DNA of 64,000 bases from Luteibacter mycovicinus (GCF_000745235.1 NZ_JQNL01000001.1:2810501-2874500); one strand, 5' to 3'; counted from the first letter of the stretch, positions 25,269-34,105 are shown. The notes: a model not told the origin generated them from the letters alone. Numbers and translations are program-made.

Positions 25269-26852
25269 TCATCTCAGAAACAGTCGGTAGGCGGGATTGC
25301 TGGTCTCTTCGCGGTACGGATAGCCCAGCCGGTTGAGGAACCGCGTGAGCGCGTCTTCGTCCGCCGCTTCCGCCTGGATGCCGACCAGCGTCGAGCTGTA
25401 ATCGGCGCCCTGGTTGCGGTAATGGAACAGGCTGATATTCCAGCTTGGCGACATCGAACGAAGGAAGCGCATCAACGCACCCGGTCGTTCGGGGAACTCG
25501 AAGCGAAACAATCGCTCGCCCTGTGCGGCTGTCGAGCGTCCGCCCACCATATGCCTGATGTGCTGCGTCGATAGCTCATCGTTGCCAAGATTGACGACGG
25601 CGAATCCCGCTGCCTCGAAGACGGTTGCAAGCGACGCTTCGTCTACCGGGTCGTCCACCTGAAGGCCGACGAAGATCCGTGCGTTTTCATCGGTGCCGAG
25701 ACGGTAGTTGAATTCCGTCACGTTGCGCTCGCCTACGAGCTCGCAGAAGTGCAGGAAGCTGCCGCGCTCCTCGGGGATGCTCACCGCGAACAAGGCTTCG
25801 CGCGATTCGCCCACCGCGGCGCGCTCGGCGATGAAGCGGATGCGGTCGATATTGAGATTGGCGCCGGAGACGATGGCACAAAGGGTGAGCGGGTGGTCGA
25901 CCGCTCCCGAGGCGGTGGCCTGGGTCGCGTAGCGACGCGCAGCCGCGACGGCGAGCGCTCCCGCCGGCTCAACGAAACGCCGCGTGTCCTGATAGATATC
26001 CTTGATCGCAAGGCATACCTCGTCGGTGTCGACCAGCATCACTTCGTCGAGGTACTGGCTGCACAGTCGAAACGTTTCCTGCCCCACCAGCTTCACCGCC
26101 GTGCCGTCGGAAAAAAGCCCGACCTCCGTGAGTTCGACCCGTCGCCCGGCCCGGATCGATTGCGCCATGGCGCACGAGTCACGCGTCTGTACGCCGATCA
26201 CGCGGATATCCGGGCGGAGCGCTTTCACGTAGGTCGCGACTCCCGCGGCGAGACTGCCCCCTCCGATGGGCACGAAGATGGCGTCGATATGCCCGTGGTG
26301 CTGGCTCAGTATCTCCATCGCTACGGTGCCTTGTCCTGCGATAACGTCGGGATCGTCGAAGGCTGGGATGAACGTCATGCCGCGTTCTCGCTGCAGCGCC
26401 ATCGCGTGGGCGAACGCATCGTTATACGAATCGCCCGCCTTGATGACTTCCACCGTGGGCCCACCGAATCGCCGCGTCGCATTGACCTTAACGAGGGGTG
26501 CCGTTTCAGGCACGACGATGACCGCCGGGATGCCGAGCTTCGCGGCGGACCAGGCGACGCCTTGCGCGTGGTTTCCCGCTGACGCCGTGATGATGCCGCG
26601 TGCCAGTACGTCGGCGGACAGGTTGCGGATCCGGTTGTAGGCGCCGCGGAGCTTGAACGACGATACGGGTTGAGTGTCTTCCCGCTTCAGCAGGACGTGG
26701 TGCCCCAGTTGCTCGAACAGCACCGTCGCATGCTGCAGTTCCGTCCGCTGGGCCACGTCGTACACGCGGGCGTTGAGGATGCGCCTCAGGTAGTCGGCGG
26801 CATCGCGTACGGGTTCGTCCCGAGTGGCGTGACGTGAAGCGGGGAGGGACAT
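25269..26852 (-). CDS. ilvA: Threonine ammonia-lyase, biosynthetic (threonine deaminase)
   Basis: PLP enzyme converting threonine to 2-oxobutanoate, the committed step of isoleucine synthesis. 527 residues, the length of the biosynthetic form with two C-terminal ACT-like regulatory domains. PLP Lys67 is in SSFKLRGAYN, the phosphate loop is GGGSLAAG, and SAGNHAQGVAWSA is the family Ser/Asn loop. The C-terminal domains (about 335-527, EERGSFLHFCELVGERNVTEFNYR and FPERPGALMRFLRSMSPSWNISLFHYRNQG) give feedback by isoleucine and valine in the family. Transcription is probably controlled by the leader/attenuator just upstream. It stands alone, away from other ilv genes. Confidence 0.96.
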   Translation of the reverse strand: MSLPASRHATRDEPVRDAADYLRRILNARVYDVAQRTELQHATVLFEQLGHHVLLKREDTQPVSSFKLRGAYNRIRNLSADVLARGIITASAGNHAQGVAWSAAKLGIPAVIVVPETAPLVKVNATRRFGGPTVEVIKAGDSYNDAFAHAMALQRERGMTFIPAFDDPDVIAGQGTVAMEILSQHHGHIDAIFVPIGGGSLAAGVATYVKALRPDIRVIGVQTRDSCAMAQSIRAGRRVELTEVGLFSDGTAVKLVGQETFRLCSQYLDEVMLVDTDEVCLAIKDIYQDTRRFVEPAGALAVAAARRYATQATASGAVDHPLTLCAIVSGANLNIDRIRFIAERAAVGESREALFAVSIPEERGSFLHFCELVGERNVTEFNYRLGTDENARIFVGLQVDDPVDEASLATVFEAAGFAVVNLGNDELSTQHIRHMVGGRSTAAQGERLFRFEFPERPGALMRFLRSMSPSWNISLFHYRNQGADYSSTLVGIQAEAADEDALTRFLNRLGYPYREETSNPAYRLFLR

Positions 26853-26895
26853 GGCGTGCGTCTCCGGTGCGTTCGTTTTCCCGGAGGCGGATACG

Positions 26896-26920
26896 AAAAA
26901 CCCGCCTCGGAGGGCGGGTT
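26896..26920 (-). terminator. Attenuator terminator in the ilvA leader
   Basis: On the minus strand an 8-bp stem (AACCCGCC / GGCGGGTT) with a 6-base loop is followed by five T. It lies between the leader peptide and ilvA, 44 bases before the ilvA ATG, so it would end transcription before the gene unless the alternative pairing forms. Confidence 0.9.
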
Positions 26921-26952
26921 GTCGGTCACCTGTCGCGCGTGATTCAACCCAC
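26914..26952 (-). promoter_or_regulatory. Predicted antiterminator pairing in the ilvA leader
   Basis: The segment GTGGGTTG at 26945-26952, spanning the end and stop of the leader ORF, can pair over 8 positions (one G-U) with CAACCCGC at 26914-26921, which is the 5' arm of the terminator. The two structures are mutually exclusive. A ribosome stalled at the Ile codons upstream leaves this segment free (read-through); one that reaches the stop codon covers it (termination). Confidence 0.72.
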
Positions 26953-27006
26953 CATCGATGAGATGGCGATGCTAATCAGCGTAATGAGGGCGGCGAGGCG
27001 GTTCAT
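26944..27006 (-). CDS. ilvA leader peptide (20 aa)
   Basis: A 20-codon ORF ending 91 bases before ilvA. The peptide contains four Ile, three Leu, one Thr and one Val, with the Ile codons concentrated in LITLISIAI (residues 7-15). A purine-rich GAGAGGA lies 7 bases before the ATG. Composition, size, and position before a terminator are those of branched-chain amino-acid attenuation leaders such as ilvL. When isoleucyl-tRNA is scarce, stalling on these codons should allow the antiterminator to form. This ORF is too short for usual gene calling. Confidence 0.85.
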   Translation of the reverse strand: MNRLAALITLISIAISSMVG

Positions 27007-27012
27007 GGTCCG

Positions 27013-27041
27013 ATCCTCTCCCGCCGCCCGGACGCTGTCAA
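27013..27041 (-). promoter_or_regulatory. Candidate sigma70 promoter of the ilvA leader
   Basis: Consensus -35 TTGACA (27036-27041) and, 17 bases later, a weak -10 GAGGAT (27013-27018). If used, transcription would begin at about the A of the leader ATG (27006), giving a nearly leaderless transcript. The -10 overlaps the possible Shine-Dalgarno, so only one of the two readings can be right. Confidence 0.5.
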
Positions 27042-27083
27042 CCGCAGGTATTCAGGGTGCGTCATTGCCTGAGGTGGCTCTGG

Positions 27084-27476
27084 TCAGTGCTTTGCGACTC
27101 GCGCAAGCTGGAGCGCACCCATGGCGGTCAGCGCCAGGGCTCCACAGGCGACCCAGAAGCCCAGCGGCCGCGCCTGGTAGAGCCTCGGCGCGAGGAATGC
27201 GTACGCTACGAGGAACAGCGCCGCGAGAGCGGCGCACGCACGGGGATGTCGTCCGCGCGCCCAGAGTGCGCCGGCCGCCGGGATGAGAGTGCAGGCCCAG
27301 ACCGCGAGGAGCGCCGGAGGCGCCTGGGCAAAAAGGGTGCGCACGGCTGCGGCCTGCGGAGGCGCCCACACCACGGCGATCAACGACGTGCAGAGTACGG
27401 TGACAGCCAGCCAGATGACGGCGATCAGCGCCAGATAGAGCCCCGCCGGTAACGGCGTCCGATTCTCTTGTTCCAC
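27084..27476 (-). CDS. Small integral membrane protein, 130 aa, unknown
   Basis: Four predicted membrane helices (about 13-35, 48-68, 80-95 and 106-125) with short loops, and a polar N-terminus (MEQENRTPLPAG). No recognised domain or conserved polar motif in the helices. The gene follows the DUF2909 gene on the same strand by 72 bases and ends 77 bases before the ilvA leader, so read-through from here could feed the attenuator. Function unknown. Confidence 0.7.
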   Translation of the reverse strand: MEQENRTPLPAGLYLALIAVIWLAVTVLCTSLIAVVWAPPQAAAVRTLFAQAPPALLAVWACTLIPAAGALWARGRHPRACAALAALFLVAYAFLAPRLYQARPLGFWVACGALALTAMGALQLARVAKH

Positions 27477-27548
27477 GTCCTTTCCGCCCCAGTCAGTCCT
27501 TCACGGCACCGATTGCCGCACCGCGCCTTGGCCCCCCGGCCCCAAGCG

Positions 27549-27767
27549 TTAGAATTGACCGACCCCGTGGGGGTGCAGCCAGCCCATGAAGATGCCCAGC
27601 GCCACCATGGCGATGAGCAGCAGTGAGAGTCCGATACGGCGGGTGAGTGCCCAGACGGTGCGCTTGCTCTGGCCCTTGTCGGTCATCATGAAGAACAGCG
27701 CCTGCCCGAGGTTGAACAACACCACGAGCAGCAAAATCACCAGCGCATATTTGTAGATGGTTTCCAC
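27549..27767 (-). CDS. DUF2909 family twin-transmembrane protein
   Basis: 72 residues from a GTG at 27767 with a GGAG 7 bases upstream; an ATG at 27785 gives 78 residues and is the alternative. Two membrane helices (about 6-24 and 42-60) flank a short loop with the diagnostic DKGQSKRTVWALTRRIG segment, the signature of DUF2909. Genes of this family sit next to SURF1 in many proteobacterial oxidase clusters, usually in the same direction; here it is divergent from SURF1, with 59 bases between starts. A role in oxidase assembly is suggested only by this neighbourhood. Confidence 0.82.
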   Translation of the reverse strand: METIYKYALVILLLVVLFNLGQALFFMMTDKGQSKRTVWALTRRIGLSLLLIAMVALGIFMGWLHPHGVGQF

Positions 27768-27826
27768 GTGACGGCTCCGCGCCATATCGACAATCCGAGT
27801 ATAGCGTTGGGCATGGGGCGTCTTGC

Positions 27827-28558
27827 ATGACTTTCCTGCGCCGTCCGACGTGGTTCGCTGTCGCACTCACGCTGGTGGGCGTGCTGGCGTTCGTACGCCT
27901 GGGCATATGGCAGCTGGATCGCGCGGACGAGAAGGATGAATTGCTGCGGCGGTACGCCGCATCGGCCGCAGCAAGCGTCGAGGAGTTCGGTTCGATCGCC
28001 GATAATCCTCCCCTCGATCGATACCCGAGGCTTTCGGTACGTGGCGTTTACCTGCCCGACCATTACTACCTGCTCGACGACCAGACCCACTCCGGTCAGG
28101 TCGGCGTGCACGTCTATGCGCCGTTTTCGCCGCACGGGCGCGATCCGTACCTCCTCGTCGACCTCGGTTTCTTGCCGAAGGAAGCGGGCGCCAACCCCCG
28201 GCTGCCGCCGCTTCCCGTGGGCGTCACCACCGTGCGGGGGCTCTACGTACCGGCGCCGGGTGTCGGTGTGCGCCTGGGTGGCGACCGTCTCCCGGAGCAG
28301 CACGGCGCGGAGAAGACCATGGTCTACGTCGATCTCAGGGAGATCGGTAACGACATCGGGCGCTCCCTGTATCCTCGCGTACTCCTTCTGGATCCCGACC
28401 CGGCCAGCATCTACATCCGTGAATGGACGCCCGGCTTCATGCCGCCGGCGCGCCATCGCGCCTACGCCTTCCAATGGTTCACCTTCGCCCTGGCGGCTGT
28501 GGTGATCTTCGTCCTCCTGCATCGCAAGCGACGCCCGAAACGGCCCGAGCATTCATGA
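27827..28558 (+). CDS. SURF1 family cytochrome oxidase biogenesis protein
   Basis: Helps deliver haem a to subunit I of aa3 oxidases. 243 residues with the SURF1 topology: an N-terminal helix (about 10-26) ending in GIWQLDRADEKDELL, a large periplasmic domain (with YPRLSVRGVYLPDHYYLLDDQ and LLVDLGFLP), and a C-terminal helix (about 216-234) preceded by HRAYAFQWFTFA. These bracket motifs are the SURF1 signature. The stop overlaps the next start (ATGA). It opens the maturation block SURF1 / CxxxC protein / COX15 / COX10, in which all four genes overlap. Confidence 0.93.
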   Translation: MTFLRRPTWFAVALTLVGVLAFVRLGIWQLDRADEKDELLRRYAASAAASVEEFGSIADNPPLDRYPRLSVRGVYLPDHYYLLDDQTHSGQVGVHVYAPFSPHGRDPYLLVDLGFLPKEAGANPRLPPLPVGVTTVRGLYVPAPGVGVRLGGDRLPEQHGAEKTMVYVDLREIGNDIGRSLYPRVLLLDPDPASIYIREWTPGFMPPARHRAYAFQWFTFALAAVVIFVLLHRKRRPKRPEHS

Positions 28559-29121
28559 CCGATCCGAACGTCCCCCCACGCAAACCCGGCAGTGGCCGGC
28601 TCAAGCTCGTCTTGATCATGCTGGTGTTCCTGGCGCCCATTATCGCGGCGGGCCTGCTGACGCTGAGTGGCTGGCAGCCGGAAGGCAAAGGCAACGGTCG
28701 TCCCATCGTGCCGCAGCGCAGCATGGCCGAGGTCCGCGTGGACGTCGCCGGCACGGCCTGGGCATGGCGTGACAGCGAGCCGCGACTGACCCTGGTCGCG
28801 TTGCCGGGGCCGGATTGCGCCGCACACTGCCTCGAGACGCTGGCGCTCATGCGTAACGCGCGCATCGTGCTCAACCGCAACGCCGATCGCCTGCGCCTTC
28901 TTTATATCGGCACGCCGCCGACCGCGCAGGGCGCGGACGCCGTCATGCCCGACTGGAAGACCGGTACCGACGCGGCGAAGGCCTTCGAAGAATTCCGTCC
29001 CACGCAGCCCGACACGGTCGCCGCCGTGCTGGTTGAATCCAATGCCACCGCGTTGTCCTGGTATCCCGCCGGTTTCGATCCGAGCGGCCTGCGTAAGGAC
29101 CTGCAGAAGGTGATCCGCTGA
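28555..29121 (+). CDS. Membrane-anchored CxxxC thioredoxin-like protein (SCO-like, divergent)
   Basis: 188 residues: a cytoplasmic N-terminal tail, one membrane helix (about 17-38), then a periplasmic domain of about 140 residues with an alternating strand/helix pattern. Cys88 and Cys92 sit in GPDCAAHCLETL, at the place and with the CxxxC spacing of the copper-binding motif in SCO proteins. The downstream His that completes the SCO copper site is not evident, so it may be a thiol reductase for CuA rather than a copper donor. Overlaps SURF1 by 4 bases and COX15 by 1 base. An oxidase-assembly role is inferred from this coupling. Confidence 0.78.
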   Translation: MTDPNVPPRKPGSGRLKLVLIMLVFLAPIIAAGLLTLSGWQPEGKGNGRPIVPQRSMAEVRVDVAGTAWAWRDSEPRLTLVALPGPDCAAHCLETLALMRNARIVLNRNADRLRLLYIGTPPTAQGADAVMPDWKTGTDAAKAFEEFRPTQPDTVAAVLVESNATALSWYPAGFDPSGLRKDLQKVIR

Positions 29122-30272
29122 TGTCGCCCCGAGCTCTTAAAACCCTGCGCACGCTGGCCTTGCTGGCTGCGCTGTTCGCCTTTTGCATCGTGATGTTCGG
29201 CGCCTTCGTGCGTCTGTCCAACGCGGGGCTGTCGTGTCCCGACTGGCCGACCTGCTACGGCAAGGCCACGTGGCCGGGCCACGCTCAGGACATCGCCCGC
29301 GCGAACGAAGCCTTCCCCGATCGTCCGTACGAAACGCACAAGGCGTGGCGTGAGCAGGTACACCGCTTCCTCGCCGGCAGCCTCGGTGTGATGGTCCTCG
29401 TCATCGCCCTGATGTCGGCCTGGCGCCGACGCATGGCGATGGCCGCGGTGCTCGTGGCGGCGGTGTTCGCGACGGTGGGTGTCGTGATGTACATGCGCGG
29501 CGAATACGTGGTGTCGTCGTTCCTGTCCGCACTGGCCATCGCGCTGCCGCTGATCGCCGCGGCGATGCTCGACCGACCCGGCGCCTGGCGCGTCGGCGTG
29601 GCCGCGCTTGCCGTGATCATCTTCCAGGCCATGCTCGGCATGTGGACGGTGACATTGCTGCTCAAGCCCATCGTCGTGATGGGGCATCTGCTCGGCGGAC
29701 TGGCGACCTTCGCCCTTCTCGCATGGGCAGCCCTGCGCTGGTGGCGTGTCGGCACACCGGACGACCGGTTCGCGGCACTTCGCGCGCCGGTCGCCATCGG
29801 CATCGTCGTGCTCGTCTGCCAGATCGCGCTCGGCGGCTGGACCAGTTCCAATTACGCGGCGCTCGCTTGTGGCACGGATTTTCCGCAGTGCCTCGGGCAG
29901 TGGTGGCCGCAGACGGACTTCCCGCAGGCCTTCGTGCTCTGGCGCGGCATCGGCGTCAACTACGAGGGCGGCGTGCTGGACATGGCCGCACGTAGCGCGA
30001 TCCAGATCGCCCACCGCATCGGTGCGCTGGTGACCTTCGTCTACCTGGGCTGGTTGTCGCACAAGCTGGCGCGCGCCGGCCTGCGCAGGATCGGTATCGC
30101 CGTGGCGGTGGTGCTGATCGCGCAGGTGCTGCTCGGCATCGGCAATGTGCACCTCGGCCTGCCTTTGCCCGTCGCCACGGCGCACAATGGCGTCGCCGCG
30201 CTGCTCCTGTTCACGCTGCTTGCCGCCCTGGCGAGCACGCAGCGGCTGCCCGCCACGACGGAGTCCCCGTGA
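29121..30272 (+). CDS. ctaA: Haem A synthase (COX15/CtaA family)
   Basis: Oxidises the C8 methyl of haem O to a formyl group to make haem A for the aa3 oxidase. 383 residues with eight predicted membrane helices. The first half has [19 protein letters not shown] and the haem-binding EQVHRFLAG; the second half repeats the pattern ([27 protein letters not shown] and [11 protein letters not shown]). Conserved His residues of both halves are present. The ATG overlaps the previous stop (TGATG) and the gene overlaps ctaB by 4 bases, indicating translational coupling with haem O synthase, the preceding enzyme in the pathway. Confidence 0.96.
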   Translation: MSPRALKTLRTLALLAALFAFCIVMFGAFVRLSNAGLSCPDWPTCYGKATWPGHAQDIARANEAFPDRPYETHKAWREQVHRFLAGSLGVMVLVIALMSAWRRRMAMAAVLVAAVFATVGVVMYMRGEYVVSSFLSALAIALPLIAAAMLDRPGAWRVGVAALAVIIFQAMLGMWTVTLLLKPIVVMGHLLGGLATFALLAWAALRWWRVGTPDDRFAALRAPVAIGIVVLVCQIALGGWTSSNYAALACGTDFPQCLGQWWPQTDFPQAFVLWRGIGVNYEGGVLDMAARSAIQIAHRIGALVTFVYLGWLSHKLARAGLRRIGIAVAVVLIAQVLLGIGNVHLGLPLPVATAHNGVAALLLFTLLAALASTQRLPATTESP

Positions 30273-31186
30273 GCATCATCGGTCAATATTTCGAGCTGAC
30301 CAAGCCACGTGTCGTTGCGATGCTGGTGTTCTGCGCGGTCATCGGCATGTTCCTCGCCGTCGACGCCGACGGTCAGCGTGTACTGCCGACGTGGCATGCG
30401 GCGATCTTCGGCACGCTCGGCATCTGGCTGGCGTCGGCTTCCGCCGCGGCGTTCAATCACCTGATCGACCAGCGCATCGACAAGATCATGGCGCGTACCT
30501 CGCATCGTCCGCTGGCGACCGGCCAGCTGACGCCGATGCAGGTGTTCGTCTTCGCGATGACGCTGGGCATCGTTTCGATGCTGGTGCTGGTCTTCCTGGT
30601 CAACAGGCTGACCGCGGTGCTGACGTTCTTCTCGCTGATCGGTTATGCGGTGATCTATACCGCCTACCTGAAGCGTGCGACGCCGCAGAATATCGTCATC
30701 GGCGGCCTTGCCGGCGCCGCGCCGCCGATGCTCGGCTGGACCGCGGTGACCGGCGAGCTGCATCCGTTCGCGCTGCAGCTGTTGCTGATCATCTTCGTGT
30801 GGACACCGCCGCATTTCTGGGCGCTGGCGATCTTCCGCGTCGACGATTACTCGCGGGCCCAGGTACCCATGTTGCCGGTGACGCACGGCGTGGTGTTCAC
30901 GCGCTGGCACATCCTGTTCTACACGATCCTGCTGTTCGTCGTGACCATGCTGCCGTTCTTCACGGGGATGAGCGGACTGATCTACCTGTTCGGCGCGGTG
31001 ATCCTCGGCCTCGGTTTCCTCTGGTACGCCGCACGCATGTTCAATCCGCCGGACGAGATGTTCGCGATGAAGATGTTCAACTACTCCATCGTGTACCTGA
31101 TGGTGTTGTTCGCCTTCCTGCTCGCGGATCACTGGCTGGTCGACCCGGTCGTGCAGCCGGGCTTCCGGATGGAACCGGTGGTTTAA
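30269..31186 (+). CDS. ctaB: Protohaem IX farnesyltransferase (haem O synthase)
   Basis: Adds a farnesyl group to haem B, producing haem O. 305 residues with about nine helices. The two Asp-rich prenyltransferase motifs are present: [19 protein letters not shown] in the first loop and [15 protein letters not shown] in the second, along with [24 protein letters not shown]. The start is a GTG at 30269 whose bases overlap the ctaA stop, so translation is coupled. Its TAA stop shares 4 bases with the stop of the convergent transporter gene. Substrate haem may come through HemH, encoded 1.8 kb downstream. Confidence 0.97.
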   Translation: MSIIGQYFELTKPRVVAMLVFCAVIGMFLAVDADGQRVLPTWHAAIFGTLGIWLASASAAAFNHLIDQRIDKIMARTSHRPLATGQLTPMQVFVFAMTLGIVSMLVLVFLVNRLTAVLTFFSLIGYAVIYTAYLKRATPQNIVIGGLAGAAPPMLGWTAVTGELHPFALQLLLIIFVWTPPHFWALAIFRVDDYSRAQVPMLPVTHGVVFTRWHILFYTILLFVVTMLPFFTGMSGLIYLFGAVILGLGFLWYAARMFNPPDEMFAMKMFNYSIVYLMVLFAFLLADHWLVDPVVQPGFRMEPVV

Positions 31187-32136
31187 ACCGGCCCGCGTGG
31201 GGCCGCCGGGCCGTCATGCGTTGCTTCGCCGGTCGGCTTGCCCGACCAGTAGCCGGCCAGCATCGAGCCCGACAGGTTGTGCCAGACCGAGAACAGCGCC
31301 CCGGGTAGCGCGGCCAGCGGTGAGAAATAGAGCTTGCCCAGCGTCGCCGCGAGCCCCGAATTCTGCATGCCCACCTCGATCGCCAGGGTGCGGCAGGTGG
31401 ATTCGTCGAAGCGGAACAGCCTGCCGCCCCAGTAGCCGCTGATCAGCCCGATGCCGTTGTGCAGGATGACCGCGACGATGGTGATCGCGCCCACGGCGGC
31501 GATCGACGGCTGACTGGCCGCGACCACGGCACCGATCAGGATCAGTACGCAGACCATCGAGAACAAGGGTAAGCCGGGCTCGATGCGTTTGACCACGCCG
31601 CGAGCCGTGTGATGGATCAACAGGCCCAGGCCGATCGGCAGCGCGACGATCTGCACGATACTCAGCAGCATCGCCCATGTGTCCGGCGCCACGCGGGTGT
31701 CGACGTAGAGGCGCGTGAGCAGCGGTGTCGCCACCACGCCGACCAGGGCGGATACCGATGACAGCGTGACCGACAGCGCCACGTCACCTTTCGCCAGATA
31801 GATGATGACGTTGGACGCCGTACCGCTGGCGACACTGCCGACCAGGATCATGCCGGCGGCGAGATCGGGCGGCATCGTGAATATCTTTGTCAGCCCCCAC
31901 GCCGCAAGTGGCATCACCAGATAGTGCAGGAACGTGCCGGCGAAGACGGGCATGGGGCGTACGAGGACGCGTCTGAAGTCGTCCAGGCTGAGGGTCACGC
32001 CCATGCCGAACATCACGAGCATGAGCAGCCAGGCGATCCAGGGGCCGACGGGGAGGAAGAGGGCGGGCTGGAAGTACGCAGCGACCGAAACGGCGAGAGC
32101 CCAGAGAGGAAACAGGCGTGTGACTCTGGCGAGCAT
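31183..32136 (-). CDS. Bile acid:sodium symporter (BASS) family transporter
   Basis: 317 residues with nine or ten predicted helices, the BASS fold. Characteristic blocks: [17 protein letters not shown] near helix 2, [19 protein letters not shown] (crossover motif with the SGTASN sodium-site sequence) and [14 protein letters not shown] in the second half, the matching crossover. Bacterial BASS proteins carry organic anions such as pantoate (PanS) or 2-oxo acids with sodium, rarely bile acids, so the substrate here is unknown. It overlaps the ctaB stop by 4 bases (convergent). It lies 18 bases downstream of the alpha/beta hydrolase gene on the same strand and may share its transcript. Confidence 0.9.
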   Translation of the reverse strand: MLARVTRLFPLWALAVSVAAYFQPALFLPVGPWIAWLLMLVMFGMGVTLSLDDFRRVLVRPMPVFAGTFLHYLVMPLAAWGLTKIFTMPPDLAAGMILVGSVASGTASNVIIYLAKGDVALSVTLSSVSALVGVVATPLLTRLYVDTRVAPDTWAMLLSIVQIVALPIGLGLLIHHTARGVVKRIEPGLPLFSMVCVLILIGAVVAASQPSIAAVGAITIVAVILHNGIGLISGYWGGRLFRFDESTCRTLAIEVGMQNSGLAATLGKLYFSPLAALPGALFSVWHNLSGSMLAGYWSGKPTGEATHDGPAAPRGPV

Positions 32137-32154
32137 GTGTCTTTCTCTGTCTGC

Positions 32155-32991
32155 TTACAGCGCGCCATGCACCCAGTCAGCCACGGCCTCCGGGTGCTCG
32201 AGGTGCAGATGATGCCCTCCATCCATGTGCTTCACCCGGATGTCGTCGACGCAATCGATCCGTACCTGCAATGCCTCGGGCTCGAGATAAGGCGGCGAGG
32301 GGTTGGCGAGCAACAACGACGTCGGCGCAGCGAGCCCCAGCAGCAACGACATGATCTGCGTTTCCGCGAGACGGAGGGCCGTGGGCCGCGACAGGCGCGC
32401 ATCGCTGCGCCAGCTGTATCCACCGTCGACTTCGCGCAGGCCGCGTTCCACGATGTGTCGTGCCAGCGTCGCATCGAGGCCGCTGGCCAGTGCGCGGGCA
32501 CGGGCCGCATCGTCGATCGACGGAAAGACGCGCAGGGGCCGGGAGCCGCCAGCCGTCGACACCATCGCTTCGCGAAACCGGTCCAGCGTTCGCGATCCGT
32601 CGTCTCCGAGCGGCCCCAAGCCTTCGATCAGAGACAGTGCGCGAATGCGCTCCGGCGCCGCGATGGCCACCATCGTCGCCACACCGGCACCCAGAGAATG
32701 ACCCAGCAGATGAAAGCGCGGCAGCGCGAGCGAGTCGACGGCGGCGAGCACGGCCCGCGTGTAATCCTGATGCGTGTAGATCGTGCTCTCGGGCAGATGG
32801 TCCGAGTGACCGTGGCCAGGAAGGTCCAGCGCGATCACGTGGAACCGGTCGGCAAGCCGGGGTGCGAGCAGAGCGAAGCTCGCGGCGTTGTCGAGCCAGC
32901 CATGGATCAGCACCAGCGGCGCGGCGTCGGGTTCGCCCCAGCTCAGTCCGGCGAGCTCCATGCCTGGTATGGCGATGCGCAACTCACGCAT
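32155..32991 (-). CDS. Alpha/beta hydrolase
   Basis: 278 residues, no signal peptide. The alpha/beta hydrolase core shows the HGWLDN oxyanion loop, the nucleophile elbow LLGHSLGAG (Ser), ALDLPGHGHSD, and a late MDGGHHLHLEHP segment with the catalytic His. The ATG at 32991 overlaps the end of hemH by 8 bases; a longer frame upstream is out of register with any hydrolase sequence. The pattern is close to esterases/epoxide-hydrolase-like proteins but no substrate can be named. Coupled behind hemH in one transcript. Confidence 0.88.
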   Translation of the reverse strand: MRELRIAIPGMELAGLSWGEPDAAPLVLIHGWLDNAASFALLAPRLADRFHVIALDLPGHGHSDHLPESTIYTHQDYTRAVLAAVDSLALPRFHLLGHSLGAGVATMVAIAAPERIRALSLIEGLGPLGDDGSRTLDRFREAMVSTAGGSRPLRVFPSIDDAARARALASGLDATLARHIVERGLREVDGGYSWRSDARLSRPTALRLAETQIMSLLLGLAAPTSLLLANPSPPYLEPEALQVRIDCVDDIRVKHMDGGHHLHLEHPEAVADWVHGAL

Positions 32992-34105
32992 CGGCGCGTG
33001 CCTTACGCGCACGTTCGCGCGCGGCGGCGAGGCGCATGGCCGCCGCGGCCGGGTCGTAATCTGCCGCGAACTCGGGCCATCCCTGCGTGTGGCGCAGCAC
33101 CAGGTCCGCGATGGCGCCCACGTGGTCCGGACGGGCGTTGAGACAGGGGATGTAGCTGAGCGTCTCGCCGCCGGCCTCGCGGAAGAATTCCGCGTTCTGC
33201 ATGGCGATCTCTTCGAGGGTTTCCAGGCAGTCGACGGCAAAGCCCGGACTGATCGTGTCGATGCGCTTGACGCCCTGTGCGCCGAACTGCCTGACCATCT
33301 CGTCAGTGTACGGGTGCAACCAGCGTTCGCGGCCCACCCGTGACTGGAAGCTCATCGGCGCCTCCTCCGCGGTGACGCCCAGCGCGTCGCGGAGCAGGCG
33401 AGCGGTGGCGTGGCACTGGCAGAAGTACGGATCGCCGTTGCGCACGTAGCGCTCGGGAATGCCGTGAAAACTCATCAGCAGCTTCTCGCCCCGGCCGTTG
33501 CGCTCCCAGTGGTCGCGCACGCTGACGGCGAGCGCCGCGATATAGGCGGGATCGTCGTGGTAGTCGTTGATCTGGCGCAGTTCCGGTGGCCAGCGCAGAC
33601 CCTTCACCGTGTCGGCCACCGCGTCGAACACGCTGCCGGTCGAGGTGGCCGAGTATTGGGGGTAGAGCGGCAGAACGAGCAACCGCCGCACCCCTTCACG
33701 CTGCAACTGGGCAACCGTCGCCGCCACGCTGGGCCGCCCGTAGCGCATGGCCAGGGCGACGCGGATCGGTCCGTTGCGACGGCGCCCGAGCTCGGCCTGC
33801 AGGGACGCGGCCAGCGCCTCGCTGCCTGTTCGCAGGGGCGAGCCTTCCGCGGTCCAGATACGGGCATACGCGTGGGCGGAGCGCTTGGGACGGACGCGGA
33901 GAATGACGCCGTGGAGAATGGCTTTCCACAGCAGGCGCGGGTACTCGATGACGCGCGGGTCACCCAGAAACTCGGCGAGGTACGGCCGTACGGCCGCCGC
34001 GGTGGGCGCCTCAGGTGTACCGAGATTAACCAGCAGCACACCCGCCTGGGGCAGGGTGTCGTGGGAATGACCGGCAAGGCCGGTATAGTTTGGCGTACCT
34101 GGCAT
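32984..34105 (-). CDS. hemH: Ferrochelatase
   Basis: Inserts Fe(II) into protoporphyrin IX to make protohaem. 373 residues from the ATG at 34105; an in-frame ATG 39 bases upstream is possible, and neither has a clear ribosome site. Family blocks: GVLLVNLGTPEAP at the start, LPLYPQYSATSTGSVFDA, the metal-binding His in LLMSFHGIPERYV, FQSRVGRERWLHPYTDE, and the catalytic Glu in GGETLSYIPCLN. It is the first gene of a likely three-gene transcript with the hydrolase and the BASS transporter, and it is divergent from the SYLF gene over 110 bases. Supplies haem for the oxidase genes upstream. Confidence 0.96.
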   Translation of the reverse strand: MPGTPNYTGLAGHSHDTLPQAGVLLVNLGTPEAPTAAAVRPYLAEFLGDPRVIEYPRLLWKAILHGVILRVRPKRSAHAYARIWTAEGSPLRTGSEALAASLQAELGRRRNGPIRVALAMRYGRPSVAATVAQLQREGVRRLLVLPLYPQYSATSTGSVFDAVADTVKGLRWPPELRQINDYHDDPAYIAALAVSVRDHWERNGRGEKLLMSFHGIPERYVRNGDPYFCQCHATARLLRDALGVTAEEAPMSFQSRVGRERWLHPYTDEMVRQFGAQGVKRIDTISPGFAVDCLETLEEIAMQNAEFFREAGGETLSYIPCLNARPDHVGAIADLVLRHTQGWPEFAADYDPAAAAMRLAAARERARKARADA

